A program made the position numbers and the translations under genes. A stretch of DNA of 64,000 nucleotides from Heterohyrax brucei (taxonomy: Eukaryota; Chordata; Mammalia; Hyracoidea; Procaviidae): positions 134,320,833-134,384,832 of the forward strand of contig CM053141.1 of the NCBI GenBank assembly GCA_028571685.1, written 5' to 3'. The notes under the pieces are model-generated. The model was not told where the DNA came from. It saw only the letters and a list, made by a program, of their open reading frames with translations, and did not search any database. Below are positions 23,541 to 35,300 of the stretch, one piece after another; the first letter of the stretch is position 1; every line of letters starts with the position of its first letter.

Positions 23541-25447
23541 TGCTTCTTTGTTGTTAGGTGCTGTCCAGTCAGTTCTAAGTCATAGGGCCACACGTACAAC
23601 AGAGTCCAGCCCTTGCGCCACCCTCACGATTGTTGCTATATTTGAGCCCATTGTTGCAGCCCCTGTGTCAATTCATCTCATTAAAGGTCTTCTTTGTCAC
23701 TCACTCTCTACTTTTCCAAGCATGATATCCTTATTCAAGGACTGGTTCCTTTTCATAACATATCCGAACAAAGTCTCACTATCCCTCCCATTAAGGAGCA
23801 TTCTGATGTACTTCTTTCAAGACTAATCTGTCCGTGGTATATTCAATATTCTTGGCCAATAGCACAAATCAAATGCGTCAATTCTTCAGTCTTCCTTGTC
23901 CAGCTTTTCCATGCACATGAAGTGATTGAAAATACCATGGCTTGAGCCAGGCACACTTTAGTTCTCTAAGTGGCATCCTTGCTTTTTAACACATTCAAGA
24001 GGTCTTTTTTATCAGATTTGCCCAATACCTTGTTGATTTCTTGATGTTGTTGCCATGGATGTTAGTTGCAGATCTAAGTAAAATTAATTCCTTGACATCA
24101 ATATTTTCTCCATTTATCATAATGTTGCTTACTGATCCAGCTGTGAAAGATTTTTGTTTTCTTCATGTTGAGATGTAACTCATATTGAAAGCTGTAGTCT
24201 TTGATCTTCGTCAGTAAGTTCTACAAGTCTTCTTCACTTTCAGCAAGCTAAGTTGTGTCATGTGCATATTATAGGTTGTTAAGATGTTTTTCAGATCCTG
24301 ATGCCACTTGCTTCTTCAAATAAAGAGTTTTCCAGTAAGGGAGTCCTATCTTTGAATTTGAATAAAACAAATTGTGTAAATGATACAATTTTAATTGTCT
24401 TATTGTGCATGGAAAAGAACTTTGGGTAAAAGGTTGCCGCAGCACTTTCCAAATGGAGACAAAAATAATCAGTTATCATAGCCTGATATCTTTCTCCATT
24501 GACAGTCACAACATCTCCTCATTTATCTTGGAAATAATAAGGGCCAGTGATTCCACTGGGCCAAAATCCACACCAAACAGTAACTTTTGAGGGATGAAGT
24601 GGACGTTCTTCAATCTCCATTGGATCCTCATCTCTCTAAATGTGACAGTTTTGTTTGTTAACAAAGACATTCTTCCCAAAATGGGCCTCATCACTGAAGA
24701 TGTTTTTTTGGCCAAAAGTAGAATCAATTTCCAACTGCTCCAGAGCCTGGTAGCAAATGTACGGCACAATGTGTGGTCGCTGGCTATCAGTTCTTGAGAT
24801 ACGACTATTTCGTAAGGGTAAAGCTTCAAGTCCAGACACAAAATCCATCAAATTGTGGTAGACAAAAGGCCCAGTTCTTGTACTCTTGTGAGAAATTGAT
24901 TGGGCTGGGTGCTCGTGTACACTCTGCCGAATGGTGGCCGTGTTTTCGTTGGAATGTGCGATTCATTGCCGCACAGGCGTTGTGTGATTGGCAGCAGACC
25001 CAGTTGTCTCAAATTTTTTGATTAAATGTCGAATTGTTCTCTAGGTGGGACGTATGTACGTTGTAAATTTCACACAATGCATGGGATGTTTGGCAAATGA
25101 AACACTCATTTTTATAAGGATAAACTTTAATAATTTCTATGTGTTGTAGAATCATGTAACTTTTAATGGCTATTGGTCAAGACTAATCAAAAAAATTGAT
25201 AAATATGGCCATTATAGCTTCACAAATGCTGCTACCATGAGTTGTCAAAAATAGGACATCATTGTTGGAAGATCCTTTAGTGCAGCTTCTTGGAATATTT
25301 GTTCATCATACAGACTGAACAGGCAAAATAAAAGGATACAACATTTATGCACATCTTTTCTGATTTTAAACCTTGTTCTTACCAAACTGTCTCAGTCTAT
25401 GTACGGGTCTGTATGAGCACCATTAAATGTTCTGGAATTCTCATCAA
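23541..25447 (-). mobile_element. RTE/BovB-like LINE, 3' portion, split by a mariner
   Basis: Antisense RTE. The 3' terminus starts at 23541 (TGTTGTTAGGTGCTGTCCAG). The segment runs to about 24335 with the same order of blocks as 1-640 (for example CCATTTATCATAATGTTGC). It resumes at about 25265-25447 with the next upstream RTE text: TTTGTTCATCATACAGACTG, AAAGGATACAACATTTATGC, AATGTTCTGGAATTCTCATC. About 930 bp of a different element lie between the halves. The RTE is 5'-truncated near 25447 and its frame is decayed. Confidence 0.8.
24336..25264 (-). mobile_element. Mariner/Tc1 (IS630) DNA transposon, internally deleted
   Basis: The minus strand encodes transposase text: a helix-turn-helix-like region near 25000-24870, EQLEIDSTFGQKNIFSDEAH then FGKNVFVNKQNCHI (24740-24640), LHPSKVTVWCGFWPSGITGP (about 24590-24530) and VTVNGERYQAMITDYFCLHL (24506-24445). 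The D of SDEAHF is the first catalytic Asp. The region carrying the second (QQDGA-type) and third (DLTPLD-type) acidic residues is absent, so the copy lost about a third of the gene. Two in-frame stops interrupt the part that remains. Candidate terminal inverted repeats share GTCCTAT-TTTGA: 24343-24355 on the left and, reversed, 25246-25258 on the right, with a likely TA target (24336-24337). It sits inside an RTE, so it is younger than that RTE. The group is identified from motifs only. Confidence 0.75.
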
Positions 25448-25820
25448 GAGGACTATCGATTTGGACAAATTACAAGATACTGATTAGATCACAGATATGA
25501 ATGGACAGAATCATGTTTATTAAATGATGACGTATCTCTTCTTTGACTCTCAGGTAACTTTTTACTTCCTGATTCCCAGATGGCTGCAAGTCCCAAAGCC
25601 TCACAAGATTTCATTTACCATACTAGTGTGATTGTAGCTTGTCATATTTTTTTCTGGCTAGACTGAAATGGGGATACTCTTGAGGAAAGGAACCCATGTA
25701 AGTTCCCTCTGAAGTCCCAGGGTCCACTATAGGACATGTAGTGTGTAAGAGATACTCAACAAATACTGCTTTAATTGAAAATTTTTACAGCTACGAGAAG
25801 CTCCATTCTCTTGCTTTCAA
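25448..25820. other. No recognised feature
   Basis: Unique-looking DNA between the RTE and an L1 3' UTR. Confidence 0.45.
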
Positions 25821-26600
25821 ATGCTTGTGTATTCATGGAAGCTCCGTAGACGCATCCAAACGTCCCAAGGGACTGAAACAGCACAGGGCTGAGGCTGTGA
25901 GGACCGTGGTCCTTGGCACTCAACTGGCATGACATAGTTTATAAAGAAAATGTTTTACATCCTACTTTGGTGAGTAATATCCGGGGTCTTAAAAGCCTGG
26001 AAGCAGCAATCTAAGATACTCCACTAGTCTCATCCATGAGGAGCAAAGGAGAATTAAGAAAACTAAAGACACAAGGGAAAGATTAGCCCAAAGAATTAAT
26101 GGGCCACAATTACCACCTCCTCTACCAGACTGACTCTAGTATAGCTAGATGGTGCCTGACTACCGCCACTGACTGCTCTGACAGAGGTCACAATAGGAAG
26201 TGTTTGACAGAGCCAGAAAAAAAAAGTAGAACCAACTTCTAACTCACAAAAAAGGACCAGATTTACTGGCCTGATAGAGACTGAAGAAACCCTGAGAGTA
26301 TGGTTCCCAGATATCCTTTAGCTCAGTAATGAAGTCACTCCCGAGGTTCACCCTTCATCCAGAGATTGGACAGACCCATAAAACAAAACAAGATTAAAGG
26401 GGGCACACCCACCACAGGGCAAGGTCTAGAAGGGAGAAGGAAACAGGAAAGCTGGTAATAGGGAACCCAAGGGCCAGAAGGGACGGTGATGGCATGCTGT
26501 GGGGTTGCTATCAATGCTATAGAACAACGTATGTACTTATTGTTTAATGAGAAACTCATTTGTTCTATAAACCTTCATCTAACCTACAATTTTAAAAAAA
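25821..26600 (+). mobile_element. L1 3' UTR fragment (+), same lineage as 18332-19765
   Basis: Shares a collinear series of blocks with 19010-19760: GACGCATCCAAACGTCCCAA, CTTAAAAGCCTGGAAGCAGC, TCTAAGATACTCCACTAGTC, GAAGTCACTCCCGAGGTTCA and the 3' end AACCTTCATCTAACC. The ORF2 portion is absent, so it is a 5'-truncated insertion of 3' UTR only. Confidence 0.75.
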
Positions 26601-26956
26601 TGCTTGTATTTGGCATAATACAAGATGCTGACCCTAGGTTCAACATAGTTATGATTTAGACAGATAATGAATTTTCTTGGAAGCTATTATTGGCCTCAGA
26701 CTTGGATTACAGATAAATCAGTTGTCATAGTTTTCATCACTGTTGAATGATTTGATGTCATTAACATGCCTGAGTCAGTCAGTTTTTTCTATCTTGCCTA
26801 TGTTTAAAGAACATACTCAAGTTATTTCTGAGGCACCTACAAACTGAAAGCACCTACTTTTGTGCAGATTAACTTGGGTGCTAAATAGCTTAGGAGTTTC
26901 CCAGTTCAGGGTCTGGGGAAGAAGATCTGACACAGGAGGCAGGTTATACAATATGC

Positions 26957-27297
26957 AAGGTAAGCACAGACTTCTTTGTGCTTACCTACTAACATGTAGT
27001 GAACAATTTCATGTGAATTTCACCACATGAGATTCACCATCTGAAACTGTTCACTACAGATTAGTAAGTAAGCATAAGTAAGCCTGTGTTTACCTTACTT
27101 ATTGAGTCATCTATCCCTGACAGGTATTGCAAATTTGAAAATAGGCTTTGACCTGTAGGACAGTGCTGTGGGGTTGGAAGAGGGACAGATGCCAGCCATG
27201 CCTAGAAGCAGAATCTTTAACGTAGAAAAAAGATGAAATCTTTCACTGAAGATGATCTGGTAAGTAAGGTAAGCACTGTGCTTACCTTGCTTATTAG
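26957..27297. repeat. Fold-back (palindromic) element
   Basis: An imperfect inverted repeat spans 26957-27096. Left-arm blocks GGTAAGCACAG, TGCTTACCTACTAA and TGTAGTGAACAATTTCA pair with TGAAACTGTTCACTACA, TTAGTAAGTAAGCA and CTGTGTTTACC on the right. Arms are about 65 bp. A second short palindrome, TAAGTAAGGTAAGCAC facing TGTGCTTACCTTGCTTA, lies at 27261-27294, so related GTAAGCAC/GTGCTTAC blocks bracket about 340 bp. A MITE or a hairpin-forming low-copy repeat is possible. I do not recognise the family. Confidence 0.6.
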
Positions 27298-27635
27298 ATG
27301 ATATGCCACCAGTTGACACTGTTACTGACATCGTGAGGTGGGTCCTATGGTCAGGAAAGCACCTATAGCAAAAGCAGTCATTTTTCTGGTGAAGATTTCC
27401 ACAAATGTGAACTGGTTCTGGAGCCATTAACCATGGCAGCAGCTTCCTATTCCCATGACAGCTTCCTTTTTGTGGCACAGGCCACTGTTCTTCCCTGTGA
27501 CTTTGAGGCTCATTCTGGGAAGCTCACCCGAGATTCTGTCTCTTCAGCCATTTCAACAGTTTCAAAGAAGCATATAAAAGTGTCTGCATGTTATAATGTA
27601 GGGAATTAAAGAGCAATGAAAATCATTTTTTAAAA
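27298..27635. other. No recognised feature
   Basis: The 123-codon minus frame at 27107-27478 overlaps the fold-back element and has no motif. Nothing else is recognised. Confidence 0.45.
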
Positions 27636-27805
27636 AAACAGTTGTCATCAAGTTGATCTGTCTATGGGTGACACATTGTGTGTCAGAGGTTTTCAGCCAA
27701 TGATTTTTTGGAAGTTAGATTGCCAGGCTTTTCTTCCAGGGGTCTTCTGGATGGACTCAAACTGCAAACCTTTCACTCAGCAGTTGAGCGTATTAACTGT
27801 GTGCC
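27636..27805 (-). mobile_element. AfroSINE, diverged (-)
   Basis: Antisense copy: AGTTGTCATCAAGTTGATCT, AGATTGCCAGGCTTTTCTTC, ATGGACTCAAACTGCAAACC, AGCAGTTGAGCGTATTAACT. Confidence 0.7.
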
Positions 27806-27875
27806 CATTCATGGATCTGATGAAAAGAATGGATACACCAAAAGACAGAGACCAACTAAAAACTTTTATTGGCAT

Positions 27876-28371
27876 GTGTTAGTCATCTAGTGCTGTTATA
27901 ACAGAAATACAAACGGATGACTTTAACAAAGACAAATTTATTCTCTCACAGTCCAGTAGGATAGCTGGAATTCAGGGCACTGGCTCCAAGGGAAGGCTTT
28001 CTTTCTCTGTTGGCTCTTGAGGATGGCCCTTGTGATGCATCAGTCTTCCCGTGGTCTTGGAGCATCTCAGCAAGGGAACCTCAGGTTCAAAGTTTGCATC
28101 TGCTACCCGTACTGATGTCTTGGTGGTATGGGGTCCCCATGTCTGCCGGCTCACTTCTCTCTTTTATGTCTGATAAAGATTGGCTCAAGACACTGTGTTA
28201 CCTTACACACCTCGTTAGTGTGACTCCCACCAATCCACCCTATTTCATCAGAGTAATAGGATTTACAACACATAGAGCAATCCCCCAAAACTGTGGACAG
28301 TGACACAACACCGGGACCCATGGCCCCACCAAGTTAACAGGCATTTTGAGGGGTATAACTCAATCCACAAC
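27876..28371 (-). mobile_element. MaLR-like solitary LTR (fossil)
   Basis: Antisense LTR. It begins TGTTAGTCATCTAGTGCTGT and includes the AAATTTATTCTCTCACAGTC block near its left end. It ends near ACTCAATCCACAAC. This layout (LTR end reversed at left, start at right) matches ERVL-MaLR LTRs. No internal gene region is attached, so it looks like a solo LTR. It is old and degenerate. Confidence 0.75.
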
Positions 28372-28474
28372 AAGAAAAAAAAACAAAACAATGGACCTGG
28401 AAAAGAGAAAGGTGATTCCAGAGCTCCTAGACTTACATCCTGTGGTTCTGACATCCAGCCTCTCTTTCAGTTTT

Positions 28475-28800
28475 CTTTCAGATAGCCACATGGTTCACTC
28501 CCTCACCATAGTCAGGTCTCTGCTTAAAAATCAGAGAGGCCTACCCTGACCTCCTATCTGCAACAACTCGTCTTCCCAGCAGGTGCTCTCTTTCCGCAGG
28601 CTCTCCTTTAGCTTTGTTCATAGCACTTGTCCCCACCTGACACAGTATATATTTATGTATTTATTGTCTGAGCCCTCCTGCTAGCATGCAGTCTTCGTGA
28701 GAGCAGGGACTTTTATTCGCTGCTGGATCCTCAACACCTGAATCCGTGCCTGGTGCATGGTAAGCACTCAGTAAATGCTTGATAGACAAATGAATGAATA
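28475..28800 (+). repeat. L2 3' end
   Basis: Collinear L2 text: ACATGGTTCACTCCCTCACC, GGTCTCTGCTTAAAAATCAG, AGAGGCCTACCCTGACCTCC, TTCATAGCACTTGTCCCCAC, and the terminus GTAAGCACTCAGTAAATGC. L2 is an ancient inactive LINE. Confidence 0.8.
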
Positions 28801-28849
28801 CTAGCTGACACGTAGTATGCCCTTCATCTGTGTTAGTCATTTTATATTT

Positions 28850-28990
28850 GTCCATCAAGTTCTTATACCAATATCATGAGAGGGATGCTATAATTACCCA
28901 TATTTTACAAATAAGAAAACTGAGGATAAGTGAGGTTAAGGAAGTTGCCCAGGGTCATACAGCTAGTAAGTGGTAGAAACTAAATGCAAT
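28850..28990 (+). repeat. MIR-type SINE
   Basis: TATTTTACAAATAAGAAAAC, TGAGGATAAGTGAGGTTAAG, TTGCCCAGGGTCATACAGCT and AGTAAGTGGTAGAA are the standard MIR core/3' motifs, little decayed. Confidence 0.85.
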
Positions 28991-29185
28991 CTTGGGTAAG
29001 TTAACCACAAGTGCCACACTCTTCCACATGCCTTAGGCACACTGAGATTTTCCTTCTTAACCCTCCTCAGAATCACAACAATAACTTCTGCACTGTCCTT
29101 TGCCACTTCCCTCCGGAAAAAAGACAACGTGAATTTCTATATGATATTTTTGGAAAATATTTAAAATAATTTTGTACTAAAAAAA

Positions 29186-29332
29186 AAGTAAACTCACCGC
29201 CATTGAGTCTGGCTTCTAGGAACGCTATAGGACAGAATAGAATTGCCCCATAGAGTTTCCAAGGTGAATTTGAACTACTGACTTTTTGATTAGCAGCTGT
29301 AGCACTTAACTACTAAATCCCAGGATTTCTAA
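29186..29332 (-). mobile_element. AfroSINE (-)
   Basis: Antisense copy: ACTCACCGCCATTGAGTCTG, GCTATAGGACAGAATAGAAT, TAGAGTTTCCAAGGTGAATT, AGCAGCTGTAGCACTTAACT. Confidence 0.85.
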
Positions 29333-29985
29333 TTCCCTACTGGTAGTTCTTACATGAAAAATTATCCTAAAGACAAATACAGCTAATAATAAAAGAGAAA
29401 ACAAGTAAAGATCAACAAAGTATACGAGCAGAGGAAATCTGACCCCAAGATTTCCATTCTTATATTTTTATTCATTTAAATGATTGAATTACTTTGAGAT
29501 GGACAATTAGCTAATGTGTTAGACTTGAGCAATTTTACAGAAATGTTAGATAAATCAGTACTTGTAGGTGCATTTCCGTGGGGCTGGATGTTCAAGGGGA
29601 GTGGAAAAGAAGCCCTGAGTCCTGTGCTCCTCACCATAGACACCAATACTGCCTCTTGGGCAGTTTTGCTGGTGCATGGATGGATATAACCTTAGCTACT
29701 CGTGAATTAGCTCTTGCTAAAATATATCTCTTGAGTCTTCTTAGTCTTTACTTGATTGTATCCAATTGTTCAAGAAAACATTTTTTATACTAGGAAGAAA
29801 GATGGAGAGAACATAAAGAACTGCATTCTAGCATGAGATCAAGTATCCTAAAAAGGCAAAAAGAAGGAAAATAAATAAGCATGTGTCCACCTAGCTCTGC
29901 CTGACACATCAAAATTGGAAGCTAAGATGAGTCTGCTGGCGAAAATAAAAACCCTAGTTTCTTTTGAACCTTTTCTTCTGCCCTT
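29333..29985. other. No recognised feature
   Basis: AT-rich unique-looking DNA. No gene recognised. Confidence 0.45.
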
Positions 29986-30300
29986 CTTTGTTCAGCCTGT
30001 GTGCCTCCCGCCTAGCACAGAGCCTGGCACGCAGCAAGCCGCTTGCTGCTGGTTCTATTCTGACTCATGCTGATCCAGTAGGTATCAGAGCAGAGGTTAG
30101 CTCTGCGGAAAGTTCAATGTCTATAATGTTACAAAAATAGATCACTGAGCCTTTCTTTCAAGGTACCTAAGAGTGGATTCGAACCACCAAACTTTCAGTT
30201 AGTGTTGAGCAGTTAACTGCCTGTGTCACACAGGACTAATTGGCATGTGCTAGAAGCTCAGTAAATACTCGTTCGGTGGATGAATGAGCCATGCTCTGAG
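29986..30300 (+). repeat. L2 3' end split by a SINE
   Basis: L2 terminus text CCTAGCACAGAGCCTGGCAC at 30012-30033 resumes at about 30240 with TTGGCATGTGCTAGAAGCTC and AGTAAATACTCGTTCGGTGG. The SINE lies between the two parts. Confidence 0.65.
30038..30238 (-). mobile_element. AfroSINE (-) inside L2
   Basis: Antisense copy: CTGGTTCTATTCTGACTCAT, TGATCCAGTAGGTATCAGAG, AGTGGATTCGAACCACCAAA (B-box side) and GTGTTGAGCAGTTAACTGCC. It divides an L2 3' end. Confidence 0.75.
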
Positions 30301-30944
30301 AGGCACTTCAGGCTCTCATCTCCTCCAGCCTTCCCATCCTTCAGGTAACATTCCGCTTTCTTTTTCCCAGCAACCCTTTCACCTGTATTGTGAATTTCTC
30401 TAGCAATTTTCTCCAGTAAACATCATTTCTGCTGCAAGTTTTAAGAAAAATTAATCGTGTGTAAACAGTGACATCTCTTCAAATGTTTTGTTGAAGTATT
30501 TGTATCATCTTTTATAGTAAAAATGTTCTATATGCTTGTATCTTATCTCCCCACCTGGAATTTTAATCTCCTAAAGGCAGAAGTTGACAACCTTGTTTCT
30601 GCAGTACTTATAAGAGAGGCATAAATAATGGCTGAATTTTTATAAGAAAATGTCACCTTTAAATTTAAGCAAACTAAAAGGAAATGCAAAAACTGAGACA
30701 TCAGGTACATTATCTTACTTCCTTGTGTGTTTCAAAAATGGGATTTGGAATTATTGAATTAAATCAGTATATTTGTCTTTAGTAACACACTGATCTCAAC
30801 TGAATATGATAACTGATTTTCAAATACCAGGGTAATCCTTATTTATCTGGACAGGCAATTCAGGATCTTGCCATACACACTGTGACTTTACCTCAGAAAG
30901 TTAAGAGAAAAAGTCAGGAGCTGTTCATTAGTCTCTTGTATCTA
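30301..30944. other. No recognised feature
   Basis: AT-rich unique-looking DNA. Confidence 0.45.
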
Positions 30945-31378
30945 ATGAAGCCAAGAAGCTCACTCCCCACTGGTATCTTATTAGGTCTTAATAGACCAGT
31001 TTAGTCTTTGTCTAAGGATGTGACTTCTGGAATAGTTTTGGTTCTGGGTTAACAGAGTCCCAGGGTCATGTCTTCCAGGGATCTTCCTGTCTCTCAGATC
31101 ATCAAGTCTGGTGTTTTTACTACAGTTCGAGTTTTGTACCTCACATTTCTCCATTCCATCATGGACTCTTTGTTGCGTTCCTGGTAAGGGGAGTCATTGG
31201 TGGTAGCTGGGTACCATCTAGTTCCTCTGGTCTCAAGTGAATGTAGTCTCTGATTTATGCAGCCCTTTGTGTCTCTTGGGTTCATGTTTTTCTTATGTCT
31301 TTGATGGTCTTGATTCTCTTTTCCCCTAGGTGTGTTAATACCAATCAATGTGGAAGACCTGCATTTTGATAGCAGTGA
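30945..31378 (-). mobile_element. L1 3' UTR fragment (-)
   Basis: Antisense text resembling the 3' UTR of the 18-kb and 25.8-kb L1 copies: CAGAGTCCCAGGGTCATGTC, GTACCATCTAGTTCCTCTGG, GATTTATGCAGCCCTTTGTG, TCTTATGTCTTTGATGGTC. It ends just left of the 31.4-kb L1. Diverged; assignment rests on shared block order. Confidence 0.55.
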
Positions 31379-32307
31379 GGCTGATTAAACACTTTCCCTT
31401 TGGGTTACATATTGGAATTATTATTATTATTTATTATGAATGAATGAAAATGTACATTCCCATATAAATTTGCATGCTCACCTATATGCAGCTTCCACTG
31501 TTGTCCCTGCACGGTGACAGCATACTCTTCCTCTCTGCTCCATATGTGTTCTATCTTCCCAACAGTCTCCTATCTCTTTCTCCCCACCCACTCCCCTTCT
31601 TGCAGTATGAGGTCAGCAGGATGACATCCTATAGATGCCTAGAACCACAAAGTGCCCACAAAATAGGGTCACCCTACATCGCCAAGTCCAATCCCTTGCT
31701 GTTCAAAAAGTTGAACTTCATTATGATTTATGGACCGGGGCAGCATCAGGGCCAGGGGCCATGCCCCCAAGGGAACCCTGAAGCCCCTGGACCATCAGTT
31801 GTGTTCTTTTTGTGGAGATCTCAGAGTGCACCCCTATTTATTCTTGTGTTGCCAGTGAGATTCAACTTGGTGAGCTCCCTCGGGGCTCTCACTGGTATTG
31901 GCTGAGCACCATCTGGTTCTTCCTGTCACAAGTCAATGTAGACACCCACTCACCTGGGTCTCTCTGTCTTCTGGGTTCTCTGCCTCCATGTCATTATGGA
32001 CCTCGGTGATCATCCGTTCCTGCTGAGCTGGAACCATTTGCTGTACCCTCAGATGGCAGCTTGGCAGCTTTTAAGACCCCAGACGCCACTCACCAATGTG
32101 GGGTGCAGGGAGACCTCATTAGCAAAATGCTAGTTATGAGAGCATGGCCCCCAGCCCCCCGCCCCAGCTACACTGTCCTTGCAATATTGGGTTAGGATGG
32201 GAGGAGTATTCAAGTTGTGTTGAAGTCCAGTTAATATTGATCTTCTTACTAATGTGTTCTGTTACCGATTTCACTCAACCAAATTTCTAACAACTATCTA
32301 ATCTAAA

Positions 32308-32340
32308 CCCTCCCCCCCCCACCCTTTACCCTCCCCACCC
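32308..32340 (-). other. G-rich tract in the L1 3' UTR (copy A)
   Basis: C-rich on the plus strand (CCCTCCCCCCCCCC, ACCCTTTACCCTCCCCACCC), so G-rich in L1 orientation. Several G runs of at least three could form a quadruplex, a known recurrent feature of mammalian L1 3' UTRs. The longest C run has expanded relative to copy B. Confidence 0.7.
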
Positions 32341-32394
32341 TTGCAGCCATCAAAGAGAGTCTTTTCTTCTATGGATGAGTCTGATATTAAGTTC

Positions 32395-35300
32395 TTATAG
32401 TAAGGGGTCTTGTACAATATTTGGCCTTCTGTCGCTAACTACTTTCACTCAACATAATGTCCTCCAGTTCAAACCATGTTATGGGATGTTTCCTGAAATC
32501 ATTGCTGTTATTTATCATTGCATAGTGTTCCACTGAGTATATATACCATAGTTTACCTATCCATTCCTCTGTTGTAGGGCATCTGGGTTTATTCCATCTT
32601 TTTGCTATTGTGGACTGTGCTTCAATAAACATTTGTATGCATGTATCAGTTGGTGTGAACGGCCTTGATTCTGTGGGATATATTCCAAGCAGTGGAATCA
32701 CTGGGTCAAATGGTATATCTATATCCATTTTTTAAAAGGAGCACCAGATTGCTTTCCAAAGAGGTTGCACCATTTTGCAATCCCACCAACAGTGTAGGAG
32801 AGTTCCAATTTCTCCATAACCTCTCCAACATTTGTTGTTTTGCAATTTTTGGATCATGGTCAATCTTGTTGGGGTGAGGTGGTATCTCATTGTAGTTTTG
32901 ATCTGAATTTCTTTAATAGCTAATGATCATGAGCATGTCCACATGTGTTTTTTGGCTGTCTGGATCTCCTCTTTAGAGAAGTGTCTGTCCTTCTCCTTTG
33001 CCCATCACTTAATTGGATGATTTATCTTTTTCTTATTGATATTTTGTAGTACCTTATATATTATGGAGATCAGGCATTGGTCTGACATACAGTTGCCAAA
33101 TATTTTTTCCCATTCTGTAGGTGGTCTTTTAATTCTATTAATAAAGTCTTTGAATGAGCAAAAGTGTTTGATTCTTAATAGTTCCCATTTATTTATTTTC
33201 TCTTCTGATGATTGTGGTTTGTTTGACAGATTCTGAAGTCTGTCTACGTTGTGTATTAAAACTTCCTTTGTTTTTCCTACTTTTTCTTGGATGAGGTTTA
33301 TTGTTTTAGATTTAATATTTAGGTCTTTTACCTAGTTTGAGATGGTTTTTGTGTAAGGTGTGAGACATGGGTCTTGTTTCAATGTATTGGACATGGGTCT
33401 TGTTTCAATGTATTGCAGGTAGACATCCAATTTTGCCGGTACCATTTGTTGAAGCAATTGTTTTTACCCCAGTTGAATGTCTTAGGGCCTTTGTCAAATA
33501 TCAGCTGTTCATAGGCAGATGATTCTGTTCCATTGATCTGTCTGTCTCTTTTTGTACCAGTACCTGGCTGTTTCTACTACTGTGACAGTGTAATAGGTTC
33601 TGAAACTGGGTAATGAGAGGCCTCCCAGTGTGTTCTTCTTCTTTAGTTGTGCTTTACTTATCTGGGGCTTCTTCCCTTTCCAGACAAAGTTGGTAATTTG
33701 TTTCTCCATCTCATTAAAAAATGTCTCTGGAACTTGTATCGGGATTGCATTATATAAGTAGATTGCTTTGGGTAAAGTAGACATTGTGACAACGTTAAGT
33801 CTTCCTGTCCATGAGGAGGGTAGGTTTCTCCATTTATGTAAATTTCTCTTAGTTTCTTGTAGCAAGGACTTGTAGTTCTCTTTGTAAAGGTCTGTTATTT
33901 TTCTGGTTAGATTTATTTCTAGGTACTTTATCTTCCTAGGAGCTATATTAAATGGTATTGACTTGGTGATTTCTTTCTTAATAATCTCATTGTTAGTCTA
34001 AAGGAATCCTACTGATTTACTTATGTTTATCTTGTATCCTGAGACTTTACTGAACTCTTCTATCAATCTTAGTAGTTTACTTATGGATTCTTTAGGATTC
34101 CCTGCACGTACAATCATATCATCTGCAGATAGGGAGATTTTTACTTCTTTTTTTGCTGATGGAGATGCCCTTTATTTCTTGGTCTTGTCTAATTGCTCTG
34201 GCTAGAACTTCTAGTAAAATATTGAATAGGAGCAGTGAGAGTGGGCATCCTTGTCTAGTTCTTGTTCTCAAGGCAAACTATTTCAATCTCTCTCCATTCA
34301 GGATGATGTAGGCAGTTGGCTTTGTATAAATGGCCCTTATTGCATTGAGGAATTGGCTGTCTATTCCTGTTTTGCTGAGAGTTTTCAGCACGAATGGGTA
34401 TTAGACTTCATCAAATGCCTTTTCTTCATCAATAAACAAGATCAGGTGACTCTTGTCTTTTGTGGTATTTAAGTGGTTGATCACATTAATTGTTTTTTCT
34501 GATGTTGAACCAGCCTTTCATCCCTGGTATGAATCCAGCTTGGTCATGATGGATTATTTTTTCAATATGTTGTTATTTTCTACTGGGAAGAATTTTGTTG
34601 AAGATTTTTGCATCTAGATTCAGGAGTGATATCAGTCTGTAGTTCTCCTTTTCAGTTGGATCTTTCCCCAGCTTTGGTATCAGGGTTATGCTGGCTTCAT
34701 AGAATGCATTTGAGAGTATTCCATCCCTTTCTATACTGTGAAATAGTCTCAGTTGTATTGGAGACAACTCTTCTCTAAAAGCTTGGTGGAATTCTGCAGT
34801 GAAGCCATCTGGGCCCAGGCTTTTTTTGGTTGGCAGTTTTCTGATGATCTTTTCAAACTCTTCCTTTGTGATGGGTTTATTAAGTTGTTCTGCTTTACCT
34901 CATGATAATTTTGGTAGGTGATATGAATCAAGGAATTTGTCCATTTCCTCTAGGTTTTCAAATTTGTTAGAGTACAGTCTTTCATAATATTCTGTTATGA
35001 CATTTTTTATTTCTGTTGGATCTGTTGTGACAACCCTCCTCTCATTTCTAATTTGGGTTACTTGTTTCTTTTTCTGTTTTTCGTTAGTAAGTTTAGTCAA
35101 CGGTTTGTCAACTTTGTTGATCTTTTCAAGAAACCAGCTTTTGGTCTTTTCAATTTTTTCAATTTTTCTTTTATTCTCTAATATCTTTAGTTTTCCTCTA
35201 ATCTTTATGATCTGTTTTCTTCTGGTGCCTGAGGGGTTCCTCTGTTGTTCTCTCTCTCTAGTTGTTCAAGCTGTAGGGGTTAGTTCTTTGACTTGGTTTC

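Noticed and set aside
33364-33415. Tandem duplication as a functional minisatellite
   Set aside because: Only two units, inside a dead L1; best seen as a slippage event.
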